From Bdellovibrionales bacterium (lineage in GTDB: Bacteria > Bdellovibrionota > Bacteriovoracia > Bacteriovoracales > Bacteriovoracaceae), in assembly GCA_030633015.1 (NCBI GenBank), contig DAOVTR010000067.1, positions 1-7,709 of the forward strand: a stretch of 7,709 bases of DNA, read 5' to 3'. Below the pieces are notes generated by a model that worked only from the letters and a program-made list of their open reading frames with translations, ran no database searches and had not been told where the DNA came from. Made by a program: the position numbers and the translations under genes. Position 1 is the stretch's first letter, and the number at the start of each line of letters is the position of its first letter. Of this stretch, positions 1 to 5,766 are shown one piece after another.

Positions 1-374
1 GTAACAATTTTTTTTGTTTTCATATCTACTTTATCTGGATATAAATCCAAAAATTCAATTTGATTAAAGAGTCTAATCAGGTGTAAGTTTCCTGTCTTTT
101 TAAGAGAATTGTTAAGTTGAAACTCTTTTGTAGTAGATAGGTAGGTAGGAATAGAATCTAGCAAAATATTTTCTTTAAGAGTTAGACTATTTATAAGTTG
201 CACATTCTTATCAATATAAGAAAACCTAATTGGTAATCTAACACTGTTAAACTTCAAAAAATTCAAAAAATTTTTTAATTGACAGAAACTTTCCTCTTCT
301 TTTTTATTTTTAAAAAGAAAAATATCTGATTTTTCAATTAATACTTTCAATGTCATGCTAAACTTGTCGGACAT
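1..374 (-). CDS. Partial hypothetical protein, possibly a degenerate ABC-ATPase-like protein (C-terminus off the window)
   Basis: An open frame of 124 codons reads leftwards from an ATG at 374 and leaves the window without a stop. I do not recognise it with certainty. Residues 64-72 (LTLKENILL) resemble the segment that follows the Q-loop in ABC transporter ATPases, where LTVxENV is common. About 40 residues later the spacing around YPDKVDMKTKKIV (112-124) fits the place of the signature region, but the LSGGE motif would be replaced by VDMKT and no Walker A motif is visible before it. If the family guess is right, this is a degenerate ATPase domain. No convincing Shine-Dalgarno sequence precedes the ATG, and the frame stays open upstream without another ATG, so the start is uncertain. 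It is divergent from the MnmA-like operon, with about 75 bases between the two starts. Confidence 0.6.
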   Translation of the reverse strand, partial: MSDKFSMTLKVLIEKSDIFLFKNKKEEESFCQLKNFLNFLKFNSVRLPIRFSYIDKNVQLINSLTLKENILLDSIPTYLSTTKEFQLNNSLKKTGNLHLIRLFNQIEFLDLYPDKVDMKTKKIV

Positions 375-423
375 TATTTCATGATACTTGAGATTCCTTT
401 TTTCAAAATCATGATTAAATGTG

Positions 424-429
424 TATAAT
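424..429 (+). promoter_or_regulatory. Candidate -10 box for the three-gene MnmA-like operon
   Basis: A perfect TATAAT lies 19 bases before the preferred ATG at 449 and would start transcription near 436, giving a short leader that still contains the AGAGGA ribosome binding site. The best -35 at 17-base spacing is TTTCAA (401-406), a poor match, so the promoter is tentative in such AT-rich DNA. Transcription from here would make the upstream ATG at 419 unusable. Confidence 0.4.
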
Positions 430-438
430 GATAAATAA

Positions 439-444
439 AGAGGA
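439..444 (+). promoter_or_regulatory. Ribosome binding site that sets the start of the MnmA-like gene
   Basis: AGAGGA ends four bases before the ATG at 449. The in-frame ATGs at 419 and 428 have no purine-rich site in front of them. This favours 449 and gives a 415-residue protein whose first beta strand (QTVIIGM) is at the same place as in the canonical MnmA downstream. Confidence 0.6.
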
Positions 445-448
445 ATTG

Positions 449-1696
449 ATGGAAGGAGATAATAAAAATCAAACAGTTATAATTGGCATGACTACAAAGA
501 TTGAGTCTATTGTTACAGCTTATCTCATGAAAAAACAAGGGTTTAACTGTATTGGAGTGTCCATAACTTTTATTGATCAAGGCGCAAGTGATGCTAGTGA
601 ATATGAAAAAGTTTTAGAGGGGTGTCAAATAAAAGATCTTTCTGAAGTTAAAAAGATTTGTGAGCATTTAGAAATTCCTTTTTATGCAGTAAATGGAGTT
701 AATCTTTTTAAAGATAGAGTTGTTGATAACGTGGTTGCATGTAGGCTCTCGGGAAAAGCATTAGATCCTTGTCCAGGCTGTAATTATATTAAAATTGATA
801 TTTTGCATGAAAAGGCCCTCAAGTTAAATGCTGATTTCATAGCGACTGGGCATTACGCTAAAGTTTCTTATAATAAAAAATTAGATGAATATCAACTGGT
901 TGTCGGAAATGATAATTTAAAAGATCAGTCATACTATCTTGCGGGTCTATCTCAAAAGCATCTATCTAAATTGATATTACCTTTATCTGAAATGCGCTAT
1001 CTTGATGTTGTAAAAATCGTTAACTCAATTGGTTTAACTCTAACTCAAGACCAAATGGGAGTTAATAACCCTTATAAAAAAGTTTGTTTTAATCCTGATA
1101 ACATTACAGAATTTGTTGAAAATAGATCGAGTATTACTCTTAGACAAAAAGGACAGTTGTCATTCCGAGTAGATGAAACTTTTATAACAGAACATACTGG
1201 AATTCATAACTTTTTTATTGGTCAAAATAAAATATCAGTTGATCAAAAGGCAAGTATTGATTCATCTTTGGACGTTGTTCAAATAAATGTTACAAATCGA
1301 AACGTTTTTGTGGGGAATATTGATTCTTATACTTATGACTACTGTGTCGTTAATAATTTTTCATTTTCATGTCAGATGGATATATCCCAACCCATAAGAA
1401 TATATTGTAAGATCGCAAACGAATTAACTAAAATTCCATGCATGTTTTACCTCAAAAATAATGGTATTGTTTTAATTAAATTTACAAAACTATATAGTGG
1501 AATTTTACCACAAGGTAAATATGTAACAGTCTATACAAAAGATAGGCCGGGAGCAATTGTTTTAGGTGGTGGGAATGTCTTTAAATCTGGACTTTATGAA
1601 GAGAGACAAAGAGTTAAAGAAGATGAAGAGGACGATGATGATGAAGTCGATGAAGAAAAAATTAAAAAGATACAAGAATTCATTTTTAGATTTTAG
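449..1696 (+). CDS. MnmA-like paralog with a destroyed PP-loop ATP-binding motif (probable pseudoenzyme)
   Basis: A 415-residue protein that aligns along its whole length with the tRNA 2-thiouridylase MnmA, including the canonical copy two genes downstream. The PP-loop signature SGGVDSS, which binds ATP to adenylate U34, is replaced by TTKIESI (residues 15-21) inside an otherwise matching context (TVIIGM before it, AYLMKKQGFNCIGV after it). Other landmarks survive: the cysteine aligned with catalytic Cys102 (C111 in PGCNYIKID), ATGHY (132-136), KDQSYYL (158-164), and a cysteine aligned with the second catalytic one (C213), though its DSTGICFIG context has become NNPYKKVCFN. The central-domain GQRKGLGLGG stretch is also lost (GQNKISVD). 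An acidic run (391-403) and a short basic/hydrophobic end extend the C-terminus. ATP-dependent thiolation is unlikely. A role as tRNA-binding or regulatory partner of MnmA, or a new function, is inference. The frame is intact, so it does not look like a decaying pseudogene. Confidence 0.9.
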   Translation: MEGDNKNQTVIIGMTTKIESIVTAYLMKKQGFNCIGVSITFIDQGASDASEYEKVLEGCQIKDLSEVKKICEHLEIPFYAVNGVNLFKDRVVDNVVACRLSGKALDPCPGCNYIKIDILHEKALKLNADFIATGHYAKVSYNKKLDEYQLVVGNDNLKDQSYYLAGLSQKHLSKLILPLSEMRYLDVVKIVNSIGLTLTQDQMGVNNPYKKVCFNPDNITEFVENRSSITLRQKGQLSFRVDETFITEHTGIHNFFIGQNKISVDQKASIDSSLDVVQINVTNRNVFVGNIDSYTYDYCVVNNFSFSCQMDISQPIRIYCKIANELTKIPCMFYLKNNGIVLIKFTKLYSGILPQGKYVTVYTKDRPGAIVLGGGNVFKSGLYEERQRVKEDEEDDDDEVDEEKIKKIQEFIFRF

Positions 1697-1698
1697 GG
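1695..1698 (+). promoter_or_regulatory. Ribosome binding site for the TTG-started M28-like gene
   Basis: AGGG lies seven bases before the TTG at 1706 and overlaps the TAG stop (1694-1696) of the preceding gene. The TTG is the only start that keeps the complete signal peptide (MKKIIKVLLIVMF), which supports this choice and suggests translational coupling to the upstream gene. Confidence 0.55.
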
Positions 1699-1705
1699 TA
1701 TTATC

Positions 1706-2848
1706 TTGAAGAAAATTATAAAAGTATTGTTGATTGTTATGTTTTGTGGATTTGTTTCTCTTGGGTTGTTTGCAAAACCTACAAATTTAAAATCTATTTC
1801 AAAGTTGAAAAGTTATCTTCAAAATAAAGTTAAAATAAAAAATATAAAAAGCAACTATAGATCTTTTTTAAGAGAGACTTATCCTCATAGATTCATCGGT
1901 TCAAAAGGAGCAGTCAGCGCTCAAAAGTTTATTATTTCTGATATTAAAAAAAACGATATTGGCAAAAGTGGAACGCTCTCGGTAGACGAATTTTCTCCTG
2001 AAATGGATTGGGCCATAAGAGGATATAGAACAGATTTTCAAACTCAAATTGTTGGCAAATATGCTTTAAATCATCCTGAGTTTATTAAGTGGTCACGTTT
2101 TACCGAAAATGTAACAAAAGTATTAAATGATTTAAGACATGTTAAGGGTAAAAATATAATTTGGGAGAAATTAGGGAAAACATATCCTCATAAGTTATTA
2201 GTCTTAACTGCAAACTATGATTCTATTGTGCATAAGGAAGGTACTTTGGAGGTTAAGACAACTGCAGAAACCCAAGGTTCAGATAATAATGCTAGCGGCG
2301 TAATTGCTCTGCTTAATTTGGTTAAGTTACTTTCAAATATTGAGCTTGAAAATAGTGTTAGAATTGTATTTACTGATTTTGATCAACTGGGACATTTGGG
2401 TACGAAAGCGTATATCAGTAAATATCACAAAGGTAGTATGGTTCATAAATTTAAATTGAAAGGGATTATTAATTTGACCATGCTAGGTCATGATTCAAAG
2501 ATTTTTGATAAGAATAAAAAAACCGGTAATATGAAAATTTACACAAGGAAAAATTTATCACAGATTGAAAATAGCTTAGTTCGCTTTATTACAAGTTATG
2601 GCAAAAAGATTACTCAAACTGTTAATTTTTCGCTGTTAAATAATGATTTTTCTCAAGGAAGTAGTACTCTTTATTGGAAAGAGGGATTGCCTGCAATTGT
2701 AATGACTCATGATTGGGAAAACGATCCTAATCCAATGAAATATTCTAGTAATGATTTCTTTGAAACTTTAAATATGAAAACTTTTTATAACTCTTTTCGA
2801 TATATCTCCGGTAGTGTAATCTCTTGGTCTTTAAATTTAAATAGATAA
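1706..2848 (+). CDS. Secreted M28-family peptidase-like protein lacking most metal ligands (probable pseudopeptidase)
   Basis: A 380-residue protein starting with TTG. Residues 1-23 form a signal peptide (basic start, hydrophobic core, LFA before K24), so the mature protein is probably periplasmic. The fold signals are those of zinc aminopeptidases of family M28: an N-terminal YPHRFIGSKG segment, a VLTANYDS strand (166-173), GSDNNASG (191-198), VFTDFDQLGHLGT (221-233), INL (255-257) and a C-terminal NPMKYSSNDFFETL region. Compared with Aeromonas aminopeptidase, the first histidine ligand is N170, the bridging aspartate is kept (D193), the general-base and ligand glutamates are D226 and Q227, the next aspartate is N256 and the last histidine is Y346. 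Only one of five ligands survives, so hydrolysis is unlikely. It may bind a peptide, glycan or protein partner instead. It lies 9 bases after the MnmA-like gene and 13 before mnmA. The ligand alignment was made by eye. Confidence 0.85.
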   Translation: MKKIIKVLLIVMFCGFVSLGLFAKPTNLKSISKLKSYLQNKVKIKNIKSNYRSFLRETYPHRFIGSKGAVSAQKFIISDIKKNDIGKSGTLSVDEFSPEMDWAIRGYRTDFQTQIVGKYALNHPEFIKWSRFTENVTKVLNDLRHVKGKNIIWEKLGKTYPHKLLVLTANYDSIVHKEGTLEVKTTAETQGSDNNASGVIALLNLVKLLSNIELENSVRIVFTDFDQLGHLGTKAYISKYHKGSMVHKFKLKGIINLTMLGHDSKIFDKNKKTGNMKIYTRKNLSQIENSLVRFITSYGKKITQTVNFSLLNNDFSQGSSTLYWKEGLPAIVMTHDWENDPNPMKYSSNDFFETLNMKTFYNSFRYISGSVISWSLNLNR

Positions 2849-2861
2849 TTAGGTCTTATTT

Positions 2862-3986
2862 ATGAGTCGTTTGAGGCAAACTGTTATTGTAGGCATGTCT
2901 GGAGGAGTTGATTCTTCGGTGGGAGCTTATCTTTTAAAAGAGCAAGGATATAATGTTATTGGCGTATTTATGCGCAATTGGGATGAAAAAGATGAATTCG
3001 GTGAGTGCCTTGCATCCAAAGATTATAAAGATGTTGTATCTGTTTGTGAAAAATTAGAAATTGAGTACCATTCAGTTGAATTTATAGATGAGTATAAAGA
3101 GTTGGTTTTTGATAAATTTGTAAAAGATTACAGAGATGGATTAACTCCCAATCCTGATGTACTTTGTAATAAAGAAATTAAATTTAAATATTTTTATGAT
3201 AAGGCGCTGGAGCTTGGTGCTGACTTTATTGCGACAGGACACTACTGTAGAAAGTTTGAAATTGATGGAGAGTTTTATTTGGCCAAGGGGATTGATGGGT
3301 CAAAGGATCAAAGTTATTTTTTAAGTGAAATCAATGGAGATGTTCTTAAAAAAGTACTGTTTCCATTAGGGGATATGAAGAAAACTCAAATTAGAAAAAT
3401 AGCACGTGAGCTAAAGCTATCAGTAAAAGATAAAAAAGATAGTACTGGAATTTGTTTTATTGGAGAGAGGAAATTCAAGGAATTTCTTAGTCAGTATATT
3501 AAAATTAAACCAGGCGATTTTAAATCATTAGATGGTGAAATTGTAGGACAACATTCGGGAAGTTATTTTTACACTTTAGGCCAGCGCAAAGGCCTAGGGC
3601 TTGGTGGCCCAGGTGATCCTTGGTATGTTGTTGATAAAAACATGCTAGAAAACATTGTCTATGTTGAAAGGGGAGACAATCATCCGGCCCTTTTTGTTGA
3701 CACAATTGAAGGAGAAAATCTTCATCTCATAAATCAAGATTTTGCCATTTCTTTTCCTTTCAAGTGTTATGCAAAAATTAGATATCGCCAAGAAGATCAA
3801 GCATGTACTATCCATAAAAATAAAGATGAGACAATCAAAATAGAGTTTGATTATCCTCAAAAATCGGCAACACCAGGACAATTTATAGTATTTTATCAAG
3901 ATCAAATATGTATTGGTGGAGTTAAAATTGTTAAACTTGGAAAAAGTTACTTTGAAATGAAAAAGAAATTACCTGTAACGGTTTAA
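2862..3986 (+). CDS. mnmA: tRNA-specific 2-thiouridylase MnmA
   Basis: A 374-residue cytoplasmic enzyme that makes the 2-thio group of the wobble uridine U34 in tRNAs for Lys, Glu and Gln. It adenylates C2 of the base with ATP and then transfers sulfur from a persulfide relay that begins at a cysteine desulfurase. All signatures are present: PP-loop SGGVDSS (13-19), catalytic C102 in NPDVLCNKEIKF, ATGHY (124-128), KDQSYFL (148-154), second catalytic cysteine C198 in DSTGICFIGER, GQRKGLGLGG in the central domain, and a C-terminal barrel ending in ATPGQFIVFY and GGVKI. The length is normal for the family. The ATG follows AGG (2851-2853) at an eight-base spacing, 13 bases after the M28-like gene, so it is probably expressed with the two upstream genes. 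Its stop directly abuts the stop of the convergent small gene. Confidence 0.97.
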   Translation: MSRLRQTVIVGMSGGVDSSVGAYLLKEQGYNVIGVFMRNWDEKDEFGECLASKDYKDVVSVCEKLEIEYHSVEFIDEYKELVFDKFVKDYRDGLTPNPDVLCNKEIKFKYFYDKALELGADFIATGHYCRKFEIDGEFYLAKGIDGSKDQSYFLSEINGDVLKKVLFPLGDMKKTQIRKIARELKLSVKDKKDSTGICFIGERKFKEFLSQYIKIKPGDFKSLDGEIVGQHSGSYFYTLGQRKGLGLGGPGDPWYVVDKNMLENIVYVERGDNHPALFVDTIEGENLHLINQDFAISFPFKCYAKIRYRQEDQACTIHKNKDETIKIEFDYPQKSATPGQFIVFYQDQICIGGVKIVKLGKSYFEMKKKLPVTV

Positions 3987-4199
3987 CTACCAAAGATCAT
4001 CGTCGTTTAGATTCAATTCCTTGCTTTTTTTTATATTTTTTTTCATTTCAAATGCAAGGCAACCTTCTTCCGTTTCATCTTGAACGATCTGCGATGGTAT
4101 AAACTTACTTTTTATGCCATAGGCTTTGCATCCCTTCGGATGGTTATTATCCCAAGTTACATAAAAATGTTTGCACTCGTTGCAATTGATTTTTTTCAT
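3987..4199 (-). CDS. Small conserved Cys-rich, putative metal-binding protein
   Basis: A 70-residue protein with C6, C9, H11, H20, C24 and C47 arranged as C-x2-C-x-H...GCKAYG...GC, which suggests a small zinc-binding fold. The pattern NCxxCxHFYVTWDxxxPxGCKAxGxKSKxxPS is one I recall from small conserved proteins of delta-proteobacteria-like genomes. Some of these carry the label uracil-DNA glycosylase in databases, but at this size, with no glycosylase motif visible, that label should not be trusted. The C-terminus is acidic and ends in DDDLW. It has no signal peptide and is presumably cytoplasmic. It converges on mnmA with no base between the two stops. No Shine-Dalgarno sequence precedes the ATG, and a TATAAT lies so close that the mRNA could be leaderless. 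The function is unknown. Confidence 0.82.
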   Translation of the reverse strand: MKKINCNECKHFYVTWDNNHPKGCKAYGIKSKFIPSQIVQDETEEGCLAFEMKKNIKKSKELNLNDDDLW

Positions 4200-4205
4200 A
4201 ATTTA

Positions 4206-4211
4206 ATTATA
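4206..4211 (-). promoter_or_regulatory. Candidate -10 box for the small Cys-rich gene, possibly giving a leaderless mRNA
   Basis: A perfect TATAAT on the minus strand ends six bases before the ATG at 4199, so transcription would begin at or very near the start codon. TTTTCA (4228-4233) is a partial -35 match at 16-base spacing. No Shine-Dalgarno sequence is visible, which fits leaderless translation but does not prove it. Confidence 0.35.
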
Positions 4212-4378
4212 TCTAATTATTATTTTTTGAAAAGTATGTATTAATTTTTTGAACAAAAAGTAGTCATTAACTGATTGTTTATGCACTTTTAATCTATTTT
4301 GAGCTATGTAACATACTGATTTTACACACAATCGTAACTTGAAATATGGCACTAAATATGCAATTTAATTAGTATGCT

Positions 4379-4394
4379 GGCCCAGTCGTGGGTC
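4379..4394 (+). other. Short GC-rich hairpin upstream of the small acidic gene
   Basis: GGCCCA and TGGGTC can pair around a GTCG loop to form a six-base-pair stem with one G-T wobble. It stands out in the AT-rich spacer between 4200 and 4426, where I see no other gene or RNA. It is followed by TTTGGTTTATT rather than a clean T-run, so it is a weak terminator candidate at best. It could also be a leader structure for the gene starting at 4427. Confidence 0.3.
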
Positions 4395-4426
4395 TTTGGT
4401 TTATTGATATTAAATTAGTAGGACTA

Positions 4427-4723
4427 ATGAAAAAGAATTTAGACACTGAAAATGTTCATTATTTAAAAAACAGTAGATCTTTAAAGAGAGATGTTATTGG
4501 AAAAGTTGATGACCCTCTTGAGGAGCTATTGTCTGAGTTTGATAGTGTTGATTTTTCTGAGACGAAAGTAGAGCCAGATGAAAAGATGGATATTTCTTTC
4601 AAAAAAATCTCTCAAAGTTCCGAGGCAATAACAAGAATTTCTCAAAAAATAGAATTTTTAAAAAAATTAAGAAAGCAAAGCCATTATTACATTGAGGAGC
4701 TAGATTTTCATTTAGACGACTAG
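4427..4723 (+). CDS. Small acidic helical protein of unknown function
   Basis: I do not recognise this 98-residue protein. The N-terminal half is hydrophilic with an acidic patch (DDPLEELLSEFDSVDF, 28-43). The C-terminal half (about 57-92) looks like one long amphipathic helix or coiled coil with regularly spaced Ile and Leu residues (ISQKIEFLKKLRKQ), and the end is acidic (FHLDD). There is no signal peptide or membrane segment, so it is probably cytoplasmic. I chose the ATG at 4427 because AGGA (4420-4423) lies just upstream. The in-frame GTG at 4388 sits inside a GC-rich hairpin and has no ribosome binding site. Its TAG overlaps the stop of the convergent HD-GYP-like gene in a shared CTAG. 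The coiled coil suggests a protein-protein partner, but nothing identifies it. Confidence 0.7.
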   Translation: MKKNLDTENVHYLKNSRSLKRDVIGKVDDPLEELLSEFDSVDFSETKVEPDEKMDISFKKISQSSEAITRISQKIEFLKKLRKQSHYYIEELDFHLDD

Positions 4724-5670
4724 AGGGTCAAGCTCTCTATTCCAACCTGTTTTACTACTTTTTTAAGTACATTCATAAGATCTAAACTATAATTTCCCAA
4801 CTCATTCATCATAAATTCTTTTAATGCATCCTTGGGATTCATGCCGTAAGCAGTTATTCTTTTATCAAAGGCATCAGTCATGGCAAGAATTTCTTCAGGT
4901 TTTGTTAATTTCGTTATGCCATTTGGCCCTTCTCCAGAGAGTTTTTCCTCATGATTTAATATTAGATTAATAATATTATCATTGACGTAATCTTTGTCCA
5001 CTAGCATGGTTGCGGCTTTTTCGGGGTGAAGATTATATAATCTTTTTTCATCTTCATCCATATCTGAAACTTTTTTTGAAAACAGGTATTGGGATTCTTG
5101 TGGAAGTTGCAGAAGGCCTAAATCATGAATTAAGGCGGCCGTAGCAATGTCATCAACAATATCGCTTCTATTTTTAGTTATTTCTGCAATTTTTGTTGCT
5201 AAAATTGCGACGTTTAGAGAGTGTTTTACGATCTTATCATCTTTATCAACTTTCTTTCCGAAAATAATTTTTAGGGCCTCTGGATTTTCTCGAAGAATCT
5301 TGCGTATTCCCCCTGCTGCTTTGGTAGTCATGGTAAATGAGGAGATACTTTGAGGATTATCTTTCATTCTTTCAACTGCAGTAGAGGCAGCACCTTCTAC
5401 CACTGAAGCCTTTTCTTCAACTGGCAGTGAATCATCGTTAAGCGTTTCATTTAATATTTCATCTAAATATTGTTGATATTTAGATTCGTGTTCAGCTGTA
5501 ATATAAAATCTAGCAATTTTCTGTTTTTTAAGCTTTAGAATTTGACTATCCTTAAGTGTTTTTCCAAAGTTTGCATAACATAAATATTGTTCTTTAAAGT
5601 TAATGAACAGATCAAATGTTAGGGTCTTTGTAGGTCTTATGGTTGAAATTCTAAGTGGAGTAAAACTCAT
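4720..5670 (-). CDS. HD-GYP-like domain protein with an unconventional GYP motif
   Basis: A 316-residue cytoplasmic protein. An N-terminal mixed alpha/beta domain (about 1-75, beginning PLRISTIRPTKTLTFDLFI) precedes a helical linker and an HD domain (about 140-300). HD-GYP domains hydrolyse the second messenger cyclic-di-GMP with a two- or three-metal centre. Visible metal ligands are H150, H182-D183 (in ALIHDLG), H215 and D266 (in AMTDAFD). The HHExxDGxGYP motif has become NHEEKLSGEGPNG (239-251): the first histidine is N239 and the GYP tyrosine is lost. The HDIGK lysine is L186. From memory, Bdellovibrio Bd1817, a structurally studied HD-GYP protein of similar length, also lacks the GYP tyrosine, so this may be an orthologous type. 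Catalysis is doubtful, and cyclic-di-GMP or protein binding is possible. AAAGGA (5677-5682) lies six bases before the ATG. Confidence 0.88.
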   Translation of the reverse strand: MSFTPLRISTIRPTKTLTFDLFINFKEQYLCYANFGKTLKDSQILKLKKQKIARFYITAEHESKYQQYLDEILNETLNDDSLPVEEKASVVEGAASTAVERMKDNPQSISSFTMTTKAAGGIRKILRENPEALKIIFGKKVDKDDKIVKHSLNVAILATKIAEITKNRSDIVDDIATAALIHDLGLLQLPQESQYLFSKKVSDMDEDEKRLYNLHPEKAATMLVDKDYVNDNIINLILNHEEKLSGEGPNGITKLTKPEEILAMTDAFDKRITAYGMNPKDALKEFMMNELGNYSLDLMNVLKKVVKQVGIESLTL

Positions 5671-5703
5671 TCTCTATCCTTTATCTAAAATACGTGTAGA
5701 TTA

Positions 5704-5732
5704 ATAATAGTAGAAACTCTTTTTTTTTTCAA
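5704..5732 (-). promoter_or_regulatory. Sigma70-type promoter of the HD-GYP-like gene
   Basis: On the minus strand, TTGAAA (5727-5732) and TATTAT (5704-5709) are 17 bases apart, each with one mismatch to consensus. The spacer contains a run of A residues. Transcription would start near 5697 and give a leader of about 27 bases holding the AAAGGA ribosome binding site. This is the best promoter in the window and lets the gene be expressed independently of the small secreted-peptide gene upstream. Confidence 0.6.
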
Positions 5733-5766
5733 TCCGTTTTAAATGTATAATGAGATATATAATATT

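Noticed and set aside
485..520. Frameshift or sequencing error as the cause of the missing PP-loop in the MnmA-like gene
   Set aside because: The flanking residues on both sides (TVIIGM and AYLMKKQGF) align in the same frame with the same spacing, so the motif is substituted rather than shifted.
374..580. Minus-strand open frame of 68 codons overlapping the MnmA-like gene start
   Set aside because: It is antisense to a well-supported coding region and its composition resembles no protein. Its stop overlapping the ATG at 374 by one base appears to be coincidence.
3520..3905. Two minus-strand open frames inside mnmA
   Set aside because: They lie antisense within a canonical mnmA, and their sequences look like low-complexity shadows.
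3987..4199. Calling the 70-residue Cys-rich protein a uracil-DNA glycosylase
   Set aside because: It is far too short and shows no glycosylase active-site motif. The visible pattern is only that of a small metal-binding protein.
4388..4426. Upstream GTG start for the small acidic protein
   Set aside because: The GTG lies inside a GC-rich hairpin without a ribosome binding site, whereas the ATG at 4427 is preceded by AGGA.
5147..5353. Plus-strand open frame within the HD-GYP-like gene
   Set aside because: It is antisense to the conserved HD motif region and has no ribosome binding site.
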